Positions 26,995-36,132 are shown, counted from the stretch's first letter. The stretch: 64,000 nt of DNA from Mycobacterium sp. GA-1199 (GCF_001500045.1 NZ_LQIX01000023.1:1-64000); one strand, 5' to 3'. Notes: a model not told the origin generated them from the sequence alone. A program made the numbers and translations.

Positions 26995-28362
26995 ATGGCG
27001 GTTCAGGGCACCGGAAAAGCGACACTCCTGGCGGCCGCTGCCGCGTGCGGCGGATTCCTGTTCGGATTCGACACCTCGACGATGAACTCCGCGATCAACG
27101 GCATCGCGCCCAGCCTTGCGCTCAGCAGCGGACAGGTCGGCTTCGTCACCGCGATAGCGCTCATCGGCGCGGCCGTGGGGGCGTGGTTCGCGGGCGGGAT
27201 CTCGGCGCGGTTCGGTCGCGACAGGGTCATGGTGGGCGCCGGTGCCCTGATCGCTGCCGGCTCGGTGCTCGCGGCACTGGCCGACGACGTGTGGGTGCTC
27301 GGCGCGGTGCGGATCCTCGCGGGGTTGGGTATCGGTGCCGCGAGCGCGGTCGTGCCCGCCTATGTCTCGGAGATCTCGCCTGTGCAGATTCGCGGGCGCC
27401 TTGGCACGTTCTGGCAGTTCGCGATTGTCTTCGGGCAGTTCCTCGGATTGCTCAGCGGCTACCTGCTGGCCAGTCTCGGTGGCGGTTCCGAGTCGGGCTC
27501 GGTGCCGTGGGGCGGGGCCGCGTGGCGCTGGATGTTCGCCGTCGTCGCGGTCCTGGGACTTGCCTACGTCGTGATGGGGCTGCGATTGCCGGCCTCGCCG
27601 GCCGATCTCGTGCGGTTCCAGCGCTACGACGATGCCGCCCAGATGATGACCGAACTGGGCGATGAGGCGCCGAAGGAACGGATCACCGCGATGCGGGCGC
27701 AGCTCGACGAGGATCGGTCAAAGGCCGGGCTCGCGGCGCTGCGCGGAAACCGGATGGGCCTCAAAACCATTGTGTGGGTAGGGGTTTTACTCGCAGCGTT
27801 TCAACAGCTCGTCGGCATCAACGTGGTGAAGACCTACTCCAACGCCGTGTGGCAGTCGGTCGGGGTGCCGGTGGACGCCTCGTTCATGGTCAGCTTGATC
27901 ACCGTCGGCGTGAGCATCGTCAGCACCGTGATCGCGATCGCCATCATGGATCGGGTCGGCCGGCGCACCCTGCTCATCGCCGGGGCGCTCGGTATGGTGC
28001 CGTCGCTGGCGACACTGGCGATAGTGTTCGGCAGTGCTGTCGGCGAACCGTCGCTGACCCCCGGGAGTGGCATCGCGGCGCTGGCGGCGATGAACGTCTT
28101 CGCCGTCGCATTCGGCATCACGTGGGGGCCGGTCATGTGGCTCATGCTCGGGGAGCTGTTCGACACTCAACTGCGCACCGCCGCCGTGGCGGTGTGCACG
28201 GCGGTGAACTGGCTGACGAATTGGCTCATCACCCGGACGTTCCCGCTGCTGGCCGACATCGGTCTCGGCTTCGCCTACACTCTCTACACGGTATTCGCGG
28301 TGGCCGCCTTGGTGTTCGCGTGGAAGATGTTGCCCGAGACCAAGAATCGCACACTCGACTGA
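26995..28362 (+). CDS. MFS sugar porter
   Basis: 455 residues from ATG 26995, chosen because GAGGAGG lies 6 bases upstream (an ATG at 26977 has none). Twelve transmembrane segments with sugar-porter signatures: CGGFLFGFDTSTMNSAI, RFGRDRVMVG in loop 2-3, QIRGRLGTFWQ, AFQQLVGINVVKTYSN in helix 7, DRVGRRTLL in loop 8-9 and LPETKN at the C-terminus. It imports a monosaccharide or polyol with protons. Placed opposite the lactonase/G6PDH operon, it probably supplies their sugar. The FUSC gene follows 7 bases later. Confidence 0.92.
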   Translation: MAVQGTGKATLLAAAAACGGFLFGFDTSTMNSAINGIAPSLALSSGQVGFVTAIALIGAAVGAWFAGGISARFGRDRVMVGAGALIAAGSVLAALADDVWVLGAVRILAGLGIGAASAVVPAYVSEISPVQIRGRLGTFWQFAIVFGQFLGLLSGYLLASLGGGSESGSVPWGGAAWRWMFAVVAVLGLAYVVMGLRLPASPADLVRFQRYDDAAQMMTELGDEAPKERITAMRAQLDEDRSKAGLAALRGNRMGLKTIVWVGVLLAAFQQLVGINVVKTYSNAVWQSVGVPVDASFMVSLITVGVSIVSTVIAIAIMDRVGRRTLLIAGALGMVPSLATLAIVFGSAVGEPSLTPGSGIAALAAMNVFAVAFGITWGPVMWLMLGELFDTQLRTAAVAVCTAVNWLTNWLITRTFPLLADIGLGFAYTLYTVFAVAALVFAWKMLPETKNRTLD

Positions 28363-28369
28363 CGCACCC

Positions 28370-29473
28370 ATGGCTGATGTCGCACGCGTCCGCACGCTGA
28401 TCGGAACCCGGGCCAAGACCGCCGGGATCGACGCCGGCCGTCGGATCAGAAACGTGGCGTGGCCGGTCCTGCAGCAGAGCGCCGCGGCGACGGCGGCGTG
28501 GGTGCTGGCGCTCTACCTCGCCACCGATCACGTGCCGTTCTTCGCGCCCGTCGCCGCGATCGTGGCGCTCAACACCCGACTGGGCGGCCGAGGCCTGCAG
28601 GCGGTGCGGCTCCTTCTCGGCGTCACGGTCGGCATTCTCGTCGGTGCTCAGGCCACCCAGCTGCTGGGGATCCGCCTGATCGCCCTGCCGCTGGCGGTTC
28701 TGGTGGCGATGCTGTTCGCCGCCGCGGTAGGCGGTGCCGCGGTGACGATGGCCCAGAGCGGTGCCAGCGCCGTTCTGACGGTCACCATTCCGTACGGCGG
28801 CGTCGGTGGTTTCCAGCGGTTGTTCGATGCGCTTCTGGGGGTTGCCGTGGCACTGGTCTTCAGCCAGCTGCTCTTCCCGCCGCAGCCGCTGCGGCTCATG
28901 CGCCGAGCCGAAATCGCTGCCCTGCAGAAGATGGCGCTGGGTTTGCGGCACACGGCCGCAGCCCTGAACGGCGATGTCGACTCCGGGGAACAGGCCCTCC
29001 GCACATTGCGCGAGGTTCGCCAAAGACTCGATGATGTCGGCTTCGTCTCCTCCGCCGGGCTTGCCATCGCCCGACGCTCGCTGACCTGGCGACACCAGCG
29101 TCGTCCCGTGGTCGCCGAACAGGAGGTCGCCGCACAACTCGAGTACGTCGGCCCCGGCTGTCTGACCGTCGCGCGGACGGCACTGGCCGTCGCCCCGCAG
29201 CAGCGCGCGCCGTTGACCAAGGCCGTCGAGTCGATCGCCGACGCGCTCGAGCTTCTCGCCCTCGATCCGGCATCGGCGGCGGTGCGGTCGCGAGCAGCCG
29301 ATCTGCTGACGACGACCGCGACGGAACTCGATTCCGATGCCGCCGACCACAGCGACGTCCACCACACCGACGATGGCCGGCGGATCGCGATCGCATCCAT
29401 CGACCTTCTCGTCGAGGACATCCTCGAGTTCTGTGGCATCGGGCCGGGGCCGACACCGGCGGCGCGCGGCTGA
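28370..29473 (+). CDS. FUSC family (aromatic acid exporter-like) membrane protein
   Basis: 367 residues from ATG 28370. An N-terminal membrane part (about residues 35-165) has repeated hydrophobic segments, including AATAAWVLALYLATDHVPFF, VRLLLGVTVGILVGAQATQL, LPLAVLVAMLFAAAVGG and LLGVAVALVFSQLLFPPQPL. A cytosolic helical half follows (about 170-365). The layout is that of the FUSC/ArAE family, half the size of the duplicated enterobacterial AaeB. Members export aromatic acids or fusaric acid-like compounds; the substrate is unknown here. It probably shares a transcript with the sugar porter. Confidence 0.82.
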   Translation: MADVARVRTLIGTRAKTAGIDAGRRIRNVAWPVLQQSAAATAAWVLALYLATDHVPFFAPVAAIVALNTRLGGRGLQAVRLLLGVTVGILVGAQATQLLGIRLIALPLAVLVAMLFAAAVGGAAVTMAQSGASAVLTVTIPYGGVGGFQRLFDALLGVAVALVFSQLLFPPQPLRLMRRAEIAALQKMALGLRHTAAALNGDVDSGEQALRTLREVRQRLDDVGFVSSAGLAIARRSLTWRHQRRPVVAEQEVAAQLEYVGPGCLTVARTALAVAPQQRAPLTKAVESIADALELLALDPASAAVRSRAADLLTTTATELDSDAADHSDVHHTDDGRRIAIASIDLLVEDILEFCGIGPGPTPAARG

Positions 29474-29484
29474 CGGGTGTGAGG

Positions 29485-30258
29485 TCAGCGGCCGCGCCAT
29501 CGCGGTGCGCGCTTCTCCCGCCACGCTGTGATGCCCTCGCGCACGTCCTCGGTCGCAGCGGCCACCTTGCGCATCGTCTCGCCGAACCGCACCGATTCGA
29601 TCCAGCCCATGTTGGCCGTGCGCCAGGCCACCTCCTTGGTGGCGCGTTGCGCCAGCGGGGCGGCCTCGGTGAGGGTGCGCGCCCAGGACCGCGCCTCGGC
29701 CTGCAGGGCGGCGGGTTCGACCAGACGCCACACCAACCCGATCTCCTTGGCGCGTTCGGCGTCGATCGGCTTACCGGTCAACAGCAGTTCCATCGCGTCG
29801 GCCCACCGGACGCGTTCGGGCAGCCGGATCGCACCCACGATCGTGGGCACGCCAAGCGACACCTCTGGGAACGCGAAAGTCGCTGTGGTGGAGGCGATCA
29901 CGAAGTCGCAGAACAGCACACCGGTCAGGCCGTAGCCGATGCACGGTCCGTTGACCGCCGCGATCGTCGGCTTGAACAGTTCCATGCCGCTCTCGAACGA
30001 GTTGATCGTCGGCTTCTCCCAGAACGTGCCCCCGAAGGTGCCGACCGAGCCCTCGCCGTCCTTGAGGTCGCCGCCGGCGCAGAAGACGTCACCGTTGGCG
30101 GTGAGGATCCCCACCCACGCGTCCTCGTCGTCGCGGAACCGCTCCCAGGCCGCGTTCAGGTCTCGCCGCACCTCGCCGTTGATCGCGTTGCGCGCTTCGG
30201 GGCGGTTGAGGGTGATGGTGGCGATGTGATCGTCCAACTCGTAGGTGACGAGGCTCAT
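29485..30258 (-). CDS. Enoyl-CoA hydratase/isomerase (crotonase) family protein
   Basis: 257 residues from ATG 30258. Crotonase fold with ITLNRPEARNAINGEVRRDL at the start, oxyanion-hole segments FCAGGDLKDGEG and AAVNGPCIGYGLTGVLFCD, and VPTIVGAIRLPERVRWADAM. The Glu residues used by true hydratases are not obvious in the usual places, so isomerase, hydrolase or other crotonase chemistry is possible. It acts on CoA thioesters in fatty-acid, steroid or aromatic breakdown. It stands alone, convergent with the FUSC gene and divergent from the DGPF/sigma pair. Confidence 0.9.
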   Translation of the reverse strand: MSLVTYELDDHIATITLNRPEARNAINGEVRRDLNAAWERFRDDEDAWVGILTANGDVFCAGGDLKDGEGSVGTFGGTFWEKPTINSFESGMELFKPTIAAVNGPCIGYGLTGVLFCDFVIASTTATFAFPEVSLGVPTIVGAIRLPERVRWADAMELLLTGKPIDAERAKEIGLVWRLVEPAALQAEARSWARTLTEAAPLAQRATKEVAWRTANMGWIESVRFGETMRKVAAATEDVREGITAWREKRAPRWRGR

Positions 30259-30290
30259 GGCTGCACCCTAGCCAGGTGACATCGCGCCGA

Positions 30291-30319
30291 TGTCTGACGA
30301 TGTCAAGAATTCCGCGATG
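30291..30319 (+). promoter_or_regulatory. Possible ECF-type promoter of the DGPF/sigma operon
   Basis: TGTCTG at 30291-30296 and CGAT at 30315-30318, 18 bases apart, loosely resemble the TGTCGA/CGTC-type promoters reported for ECF42 sigma factors. The site is about 62 bp upstream of the DGPF gene start. The match is partial and offered only as a candidate for autoregulation. Confidence 0.2.
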
Positions 30320-30380
30320 GCTCCGTCCCAGGGGTGAGCGACCAACTAGGGTCGCGACCCGAACGACAAAAGGAACAACG

Positions 30381-30788
30381 ATGGCCAAGTATCTGCTGCT
30401 CAAGCACTACCGAGGCGCGCCGGCCAGCCTCAACGACGTGCCGATGGACCGGTGGACACCCGAGGAGATCGAGGCGCACATCAAGTACATGAACGACTTC
30501 GCGGCGCGCCTTCAGACCACAGGCGAGTTCGTCACCCATGCGGCCCTGGCGCCGGAGGGCGCCTGGGTGCGCTCCGACGGAGAAGGTAAGCCGCCCGTGG
30601 TCGACGGCCCCTTCGCCGAAACCAAGGATCTGGTCGCCGGCTGGATGGTGATCGACGTCGATTCCTACGAACGCGCCGTCGAGTTGGCCGGAGAACTGTC
30701 GGCGGCCCCGGGTGCGGGCGGGCGGCCGATCCACGAATGGCTCGAGGTCCGGCCGTTCCTGACCACCCCACCGACGGTCACCGAGTGA
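30381..30788 (+). CDS. DGPF (YCII-like) protein linked to an ECF42 sigma factor
   Basis: 135 residues from ATG 30381 with AAAAGGA upstream. A ferredoxin-like YCII domain: MAKYLLLKHYRG at the start and VVDGPFAETKDLVAGW with the DGPF tetrapeptide at residues 75-78, ending in EVRPF. DGPF proteins are the standard genomic partners and main targets of ECF42 sigma factors, and this gene overlaps the sigma gene by 4 bases (GTGA). Their biochemical role is not established; YCII relatives have been linked to dioxygenase or dehalogenase-like folds. Co-translation with the sigma factor is likely. Confidence 0.9.
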   Translation: MAKYLLLKHYRGAPASLNDVPMDRWTPEEIEAHIKYMNDFAARLQTTGEFVTHAALAPEGAWVRSDGEGKPPVVDGPFAETKDLVAGWMVIDVDSYERAVELAGELSAAPGAGGRPIHEWLEVRPFLTTPPTVTE

Positions 30789-31948
30789 AGCCCGGCGCGG
30801 TGGACGAGGCGGCGCTGCGGGACCTGATTCCCGCGGTCCTGGCGACCCTCGTCCGCCGCGGTGCGGACTTCGCGACCGCAGAGGACGCGGTCCAGGAGGC
30901 CCTGCTGCGCGCGCTCGACACCTGGGATGACCGGCACCCGGAGGACCCGAAAGGTTGGCTGATCACCACCGCTTGGCGCCGGTTCCTCGACCTCACCCGC
31001 TCCGACGTCGCCCGGCACCGGCGCGAGCAGCAGGCCGCCGACGAACCGGCCCCGGGCCCGGCCGCGCCCGTCGACGACACGCTGCAGCTGTATTTCCTGT
31101 GCGCGCATCCCAGCCTCACCTCGGCGTCGGCCGTCGCGCTGACGCTGCGGGCCGTGGGCGGCCTCACGACCCGCCAGATCGCCGCCGCCTACCTCGTACC
31201 GGAATCGACGATGGCGCAACGGATCAGCCGGGCCAAACGGACCGTGAGCGACGTCCGCTTCGACCGTCCCGGCGATCTTCACACCGTCCTTCGCGTGCTG
31301 TACCTGGTGTTCAACGAGGGCTACACCGGCGAGGTCGACCTGGCCGCCGAGGCGATCCGGCTCGCCCGCCAACTCGCCTCGGCCACCGACGATCCCGAGG
31401 TTGCGGGCCTGCTCGCCCTGTTCCTGCTGCACCATGCGCGGCGCCCGGCGCGCACCCGCTCCGACGGGAGTCTGGTACCGCTCGCCGAACAGGACCGGCG
31501 GCTGTGGCGGCGCGACCTGATCGCCGAGGGCGTCACCGTCCTGCAGGCCGCGTTGGCCAGGGACCGGTTGGGGGAGTACCAGGCGCAGGCGGCGATCGCC
31601 GCACTGCACGCCGACGCGCAGAGCGCCGGCGAGACCGACTGGGTGCAGATCGTGGAGTGGTACGACGAGTTGGTCCGCCTGACCGACAGCCCGGTGGTGC
31701 GACTCAATCGCGCCGTCGCGGTCGGCGAGGCCGACGGGGCGCAAGCGGGATTGGCGGCGCTGTCCGAACTCGATCCGGTCCTGCCGCGCTACACCGCCGC
31801 GACCGCTTACCTCACCGAGCGAGCCGGGGACCTCGCTACGGCCGCAGCGCTTTACGTGGAGGCTGTGGACAAAGCGCAAAACCTGGCCGAGCGCAACCAT
31901 CTGACCTTGCAGGCCGCGAAGCTGCGTCAGCGGATGTCGGGCCCCTAG
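30785..31948 (+). CDS. ECF42-like RNA polymerase sigma factor with C-terminal extension
   Basis: 387 residues from GTG 30785, overlapping the DGPF stop. Sigma region 2 is at about 10-75 (FATAEDAVQEALLRALDTW, GWLITTAWRRFLDLTRS) and region 4 at about 110-165 (GGLTTRQIAAAYLVPESTMA, QRISRAKRTV). A roughly 200-residue helical, TPR-like extension follows with YLVFNEGYTG and RLNRAVAVGEADG, both typical of the ECF42 group. There is no anti-sigma gene; in this group the C-terminal extension controls activity. It probably transcribes its own operon with the DGPF gene. Its stop overlaps that of the convergent amidase. Confidence 0.92.
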   Translation: MKPGAVDEAALRDLIPAVLATLVRRGADFATAEDAVQEALLRALDTWDDRHPEDPKGWLITTAWRRFLDLTRSDVARHRREQQAADEPAPGPAAPVDDTLQLYFLCAHPSLTSASAVALTLRAVGGLTTRQIAAAYLVPESTMAQRISRAKRTVSDVRFDRPGDLHTVLRVLYLVFNEGYTGEVDLAAEAIRLARQLASATDDPEVAGLLALFLLHHARRPARTRSDGSLVPLAEQDRRLWRRDLIAEGVTVLQAALARDRLGEYQAQAAIAALHADAQSAGETDWVQIVEWYDELVRLTDSPVVRLNRAVAVGEADGAQAGLAALSELDPVLPRYTAATAYLTERAGDLATAAALYVEAVDKAQNLAERNHLTLQAAKLRQRMSGP

Positions 31949-33414
31949 ACCGGGGCCACGCGATCGGACCAGGGCATCGCCTGCTCCAACTGGGCGGCCA
32001 GCCGGATCAGCAGCGACTCGCCCGCCAGCGGTGCGACGAACTGGACCCCCAGCGGCAGCCCGTCCGCGGTCCAGTGCAGCGGCAGCGAAATCGCAGGGCG
32101 TCCGGTCAGATTGGCGAGCTGAGTGTAGGGCACCCAACCGAGGTTCTTGTCCACCATGTCGTCGACGATCTTGGTGTAGCGCAACACTTTTGCCGTGCGC
32201 GTTTTGATCAGCACGTCCGCGGCGCGTTGCAGCACGACCGGTAGATCGAACTCACCGATGGTCGGCGGCGGGGTCGCCAGGGCGGGGGTCAACAACAGGT
32301 CGTACGACTCGAAGAACGTGGTGAGCCTGCGCGTGTGCTCGTGGCGCCGCTCCACGGCGTCCACGTAGTCGACGCCGCTCGTGGCCCGGCCGAGCGCGGC
32401 AAGGATGAGGGTGTCGCGTTCGAACGCGTCGTCCCCGGCGCCCGAGATGCGTTTGGCTTCATCGAGTTCCCACGCGGTGTAGACGAACCACGTGAGCAGG
32501 AAGTCGCGCGCCAGGGCCGCGTCGTCGAAGGGGGCACGCGGAAGCTCGTCGACGTGGTGGCCGAGTTCGGTCAGCGTCCGTACGGCCGCCTCGACGGCGG
32601 CGGCGGCTTCGGGATGCGGTGACGGGTTGATCGCCGACGGTACCCACACGCCGATACGGAGGGTGCCCGCATCGGCTCCCACACAGGACGCGAATGTCGA
32701 GGACGGGATGGCGGGCACGTAGGGTCCCCACGGTTCGCCACCGCGGATGACGTCGAGCATCGCGGCCGTGTCCCGGACCGTGCGCGACACCACGCCCTGC
32801 ACGGCCGCACCGTGCATGGACTCACCGGTCGCGGGTCCTGACGGCGTCAAACCGCGGCCTGGTTTGAGCCCGACCAGTCCGCAGCATGCCGCAGGTATGC
32901 GAATCGAACCGCCGCCGTCGTTGGCGCCGGCGCACGGCACGATCCCGGCCGCGACCGCGGCCGCCGACCCACCCGACGAACCGCCCGGCGTCCGGGTCAG
33001 GTCCCACGGGTTGCGGGCCGGGCCCCACGCGTCGGGCTCGGTGATCCCCTTGGCCCCGAACTCGGGGGTGTTGGTCTTACCGAATATGACCAAGCCGGCG
33101 TGCTGCCACCGCCGGACGACTTCTGAGTGTTCGGCCACCGGTTCTGACATCAGCGCGCGCGATCCCCGCGACGTCGGCAGCCCCGCATAGTCCTGGGCGA
33201 GATCCTTGATCAGGAACGGAACGCCCGAGAACGGGCCTGCCGCCGCATCCGCGGGCGAGGCCGGGACGTCACGGACGATCGCGTTGATTCGCGGGTTAAC
33301 CGCGGCCGCACGGTTCCTGGCCAGGTCCAGCAACTCCGCGGCCCTCACCTCTTTGTCGGCGACGAGCTGTGCCAAGCCGGTCGCGTCGTGACGGCGGTAT
33401 TCCTCGAAGTTCAC
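31945..33414 (-). CDS. Amidase signature family hydrolase
   Basis: 489 residues from GTG 33414. Ser-cisSer-Lys amidase features: [11 protein letters not shown] with the catalytic Lys, [19 protein letters not shown] with the signature serines, and [19 protein letters not shown] with the nucleophile-region serine. It hydrolyses an amide, possibly an aryl or acyl amide. It lies 47 bp downstream of the maleylpyruvate isomerase gene on the same strand, so it may be a fourth member of the gentisate operon and could release an aromatic acid from an amide. The final stop overlaps the sigma-factor stop (the same CTAG, read on both strands). Confidence 0.92.
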   Translation of the reverse strand: MNFEEYRRHDATGLAQLVADKEVRAAELLDLARNRAAAVNPRINAIVRDVPASPADAAAGPFSGVPFLIKDLAQDYAGLPTSRGSRALMSEPVAEHSEVVRRWQHAGLVIFGKTNTPEFGAKGITEPDAWGPARNPWDLTRTPGGSSGGSAAAVAAGIVPCAGANDGGGSIRIPAACCGLVGLKPGRGLTPSGPATGESMHGAAVQGVVSRTVRDTAAMLDVIRGGEPWGPYVPAIPSSTFASCVGADAGTLRIGVWVPSAINPSPHPEAAAAVEAAVRTLTELGHHVDELPRAPFDDAALARDFLLTWFVYTAWELDEAKRISGAGDDAFERDTLILAALGRATSGVDYVDAVERRHEHTRRLTTFFESYDLLLTPALATPPPTIGEFDLPVVLQRAADVLIKTRTAKVLRYTKIVDDMVDKNLGWVPYTQLANLTGRPAISLPLHWTADGLPLGVQFVAPLAGESLLIRLAAQLEQAMPWSDRVAPV

Positions 33415-33461
33415 GGTCTGACCGTATGACGCACAGCCCCGGTACGGCGAACCACCCCGTG

Positions 33462-34172
33462 TCAGAGCCAGGGCGGCGGGTCCGGCGCGTCACCGTCGAG
33501 CCCGACCGCCCCCCGTCCGGCCGCCCACCGCACCACCGAGGGCAGCGGCCCGCTGATCGTGCGCCGACGCAGACCATCCCCGATGAACACGGGCGCGCTT
33601 CCGGTCACCTCGAGTACCAGACCGTCGCCCAGGCTCTTCTTCCGCCACATCGCCACGATGTCGGACAGCAGTGATTCGAGCACGACATCGGGTAGGTCGC
33701 CGAAACGCCCGCCGTTGTCCATGTCGACGGCGTGTATCCAGACCTCGCGGGTGCGCATCCAGACCGTTTCGGACGCCGGGACGATACGGCCTTGTGCGGT
33801 GCGGACCTCTGCCGACCACGCGGAGGACGGCAGCGTTCGCCATTGCTTGTCGAGCCGGGCGACGGTGTGGTCGAAGAGGTTTCGCAGCGCGGCTGCGCTG
33901 AGTGTGGCGCCTTCCTTGATCTCCTGGCTGCGCTGCTCGGTGGATTCGTACATCGGAGTTTCGATGCCCGTGAGGGCCCAATCCAGCAGACGGCACAGTG
34001 CCGCGGCGTTGTAGCCGACATGGGCCACCAGGTGGCGACGGGTCCAGCCGTCCAACAGGGTGTCGCCGTCGAGCGCCTCGTCGCCCAGATCGGCGAGATG
34101 CCGAGCGAAGTACGATGTTCCGCGCCGAGCTATCAGCAGCCGCTCCTGCAACGCGAGATCATGAAAGCTCAT
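33462..34172 (-). CDS. Mycothiol-dependent maleylpyruvate isomerase-type protein
   Basis: 236 residues from ATG 34172. DinB/MDMPI fold with an N-terminal four-helix bundle: DGWTRRHLVAHVGYNAAALC carries metal-binding His residues, and MRTREVWIHAVDMDNGG holds a further His/Asp set, as in the zinc site of mycothiol-dependent maleylpyruvate isomerase. It converts maleylpyruvate to fumarylpyruvate with mycothiol as cofactor. Its position, 3 bases after the fumarylpyruvate hydrolase gene and next to gentisate dioxygenase, fixes the role well. Mycothiol dependence fits an actinobacterium. Confidence 0.92.
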   Translation of the reverse strand: MSFHDLALQERLLIARRGTSYFARHLADLGDEALDGDTLLDGWTRRHLVAHVGYNAAALCRLLDWALTGIETPMYESTEQRSQEIKEGATLSAAALRNLFDHTVARLDKQWRTLPSSAWSAEVRTAQGRIVPASETVWMRTREVWIHAVDMDNGGRFGDLPDVVLESLLSDIVAMWRKKSLGDGLVLEVTGSAPVFIGDGLRRRTISGPLPSVVRWAAGRGAVGLDGDAPDPPPWL

Positions 34173-34175
34173 GTC

Positions 34176-34997
34176 TCACTTCACGATCGTCTTGTTCTTG
34201 ACCGAGCCGATGCCCTCGATGCTGATCTCGATAGTCTGTCCGTCGCCGATGTAGCGGGCGGGCTTGCGCGCGTGCCCGACACCGCCGGTGGTTCCGGTGA
34301 TCACGACGTCGCCGGGCTGCAGGGTGACGATGTGGCTGATGTAGTCGACGAGCGCCTCGGGTGTGAACACCAGGTCGTCGGTGCTGGCGCGCTGGACGAC
34401 TTCACCGTCGAGGCGGGCCTCGATGGTGGTGCCGAGCGTGTAGTCGGTCACCAGGTGCGGGCCGAATCCACTGGTCTTCTCGAAGTTCTTGCCTTGATCC
34501 CACTGCAGTGTGCGGTACTGGAAGTCGCGCATGGTGTAGTCGTTGATCACCGAGTAGCCGGCGATGTACCCGGCAGCCTGCGCTTCGGGCACCTGGTAGG
34601 CCGGCTTTCCGATGACGAACGCGAGCTCGGCTTCCCAATCCAACTGTCCTGCAGCATATTCCGGAACGACAACGTCGTCGTAGGGTCCGGTGAGCGCGTC
34701 GGCGAACTTCGCGAACAGCGTCGGGTGCTGCGGCAGTTCGCGGCCCATCTCCTTGATGTGGGTGGCGTAGTTCAGCCCTACGCAGACGATCTTGCCGGGG
34801 TGCGGAACCACGGGTGCGTAGTCCGCATCCGCGAGGCCGATTTCGGCACCGGCGGCGCGCTCGGCGATGACCCGCCAGTCGGGATCCGCGAGCAGCGCGG
34901 AAAGGTCGGTGTAGCCCGGGATTACGGTGGCGGTGTCGGCGCTGTCGACGCGGACCGCGGCGGTGCCGCCGGCCATGCGCAAAGTGGCGAGTTTCAT
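34176..34997 (-). CDS. Fumarylpyruvate hydrolase (FAH family)
   Basis: 273 residues from ATG 34997. FAH fold with KIVCVGLNYATHIKEMG, metal-binding LDWEAELAFVIG with the acidic ligands, INDYTMRDFQYRTLQWDQGK, and VITGTTGGVGHARKP near the end. Family members cleave fumarylacetoacetate, acylpyruvates or similar diketo acids; beside a gentisate dioxygenase and a maleylpyruvate isomerase the substrate is fumarylpyruvate, giving fumarate and pyruvate. It begins one base after the dioxygenase stop and ends 3 bases before the isomerase, so all three are co-translated. Confidence 0.93.
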   Translation of the reverse strand: MKLATLRMAGGTAAVRVDSADTATVIPGYTDLSALLADPDWRVIAERAAGAEIGLADADYAPVVPHPGKIVCVGLNYATHIKEMGRELPQHPTLFAKFADALTGPYDDVVVPEYAAGQLDWEAELAFVIGKPAYQVPEAQAAGYIAGYSVINDYTMRDFQYRTLQWDQGKNFEKTSGFGPHLVTDYTLGTTIEARLDGEVVQRASTDDLVFTPEALVDYISHIVTLQPGDVVITGTTGGVGHARKPARYIGDGQTIEISIEGIGSVKNKTIVK

Positions 34998-34998
34998 G

Positions 34999-36075
34999 TC
35001 AGGCTCCTTGGTGAGTGAGGGTGCGGTTGAATCCGAGCCGCTCCATGATCGGAGCGTCGGAGAAACTGAACAGGTCGAGTTGGGTATCGGCGCACACCGA
35101 CCAGTCGACCCACGAGGGCACGACGATCAGGTCGCCCTTGGCGACGAGGTGAACGGAGTCGCCGAGCCGGAACTTTCCCTCCCCGTCGAACACCTGGTAC
35201 ACCGTCGACCGGACCTCGCGTCGCGTCCGGGTCAGCGCGTCGGCGCGCAGCCGGTGGAACTCGGCGCGGATCGTGGGCAGCACGTCGCCGCCGGTGGTGG
35301 GGTTGGTGTAACGCACCGCGGCGTGGCCGGGTTCGACGGTGGCGGCGAAACCCTCGTCTTCGAGCGCCAGCTGTTCGCGCAACGCGGCGTCGGTGTGCTC
35401 CCACCGATAGGCGGCGATCGGCGAGCTGTTCCGCGCGTCGAGCCCCACCAGCGGCCGCAGGCCCGGGTGCGCCCACAGCCGTTCGGAACGGGAGATGTCG
35501 GGGGTGGATTCGTCGGTGACCCCGTCGGCGCCGAATTCGAAGAACCCGGTGTCGGTGTAGTGCACGAACGGGGTGTCCAGGCCGTCGATCCAGGCCATCG
35601 GCTCGTCGGTTTCGTTGTGGTGGCCGTGGAACGCCCAGCCGGGGGTGAGCAGGAAGTCGCCGCGCCGCATCGCCACGGGGTCGCCGTTGACGACGGTCCA
35701 CACGCCTTCGCCCTCGATGACGAACCGGAATGCGTTCTGGCTGTGCCGATGCTCCGGAGCGGTTTCCCTCGCGCCGAGATACTGGATCGCGGCCCACAAC
35801 GTCGGGGTTGCGTACGGCACGCCACCCAGGCCGGGGTTGGCCAGTGCGATCGCGCGTCGCTCGCCGCCGCGCCCCACCGGGACCAACTCGCCGGCGCGCC
35901 GAGCCAGCGGATACAGCGTGGACCATCTCCAGACGAACGGGACCGCGCGCGAGGTCGGCGCGACCGGCATCAGCGAGTCCAGTTGGGTCCACAGCGGGTT
36001 GAGGTTGGCTCGATCGAACTCCGTGTAAAGCCGGGCCAACTCATCGACTTCACGGACGGGTGTGATGGTGGTCAT
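34999..36075 (-). CDS. Gentisate 1,2-dioxygenase
   Basis: 358 residues from ATG 36075. Bicupin ring-cleaving dioxygenase. The N-terminal cupin has PEHRHSQNAFRFVIEG with two His ligands and GDFLLTPGWAFHGHHNE with the third; the C-terminal cupin has YQVFDGEGKFRLGDSVH and GDLIVVPSWVDWSV but lacks the HxH pair, as usual for the family. FVWRWSTLYPLARRAGELVP and ALANPGLGG also match. It opens gentisate between C1 and C2 to maleylpyruvate using Fe(II) and O2. First gene of the leftward catabolic operon; an inverted repeat lies 40 bp upstream. Confidence 0.95.
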   Translation of the reverse strand: MTTITPVREVDELARLYTEFDRANLNPLWTQLDSLMPVAPTSRAVPFVWRWSTLYPLARRAGELVPVGRGGERRAIALANPGLGGVPYATPTLWAAIQYLGARETAPEHRHSQNAFRFVIEGEGVWTVVNGDPVAMRRGDFLLTPGWAFHGHHNETDEPMAWIDGLDTPFVHYTDTGFFEFGADGVTDESTPDISRSERLWAHPGLRPLVGLDARNSSPIAAYRWEHTDAALREQLALEDEGFAATVEPGHAAVRYTNPTTGGDVLPTIRAEFHRLRADALTRTRREVRSTVYQVFDGEGKFRLGDSVHLVAKGDLIVVPSWVDWSVCADTQLDLFSFSDAPIMERLGFNRTLTHQGA

Positions 36076-36115
36076 GCTGTGACGCTAAGACGGTCCACAC
36101 CACAATCGATACTTA

Positions 36116-36132
36116 ATTCTGCTCTACAGAAT
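36116..36132. promoter_or_regulatory. Inverted repeat upstream of the gentisate operon
   Basis: ATTCTG-CTCTA-CAGAAT is a perfect inverted repeat with six-base arms. It lies between the dioxygenase start (36075) and the IclR stop (36150). The same TTCTG/CAGAA half-sites occur in the IclR-transporter promoter region at 36922-36933, so IclR binding is a reasonable guess. The spacers differ (5 against 2 bases). Confidence 0.5.
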
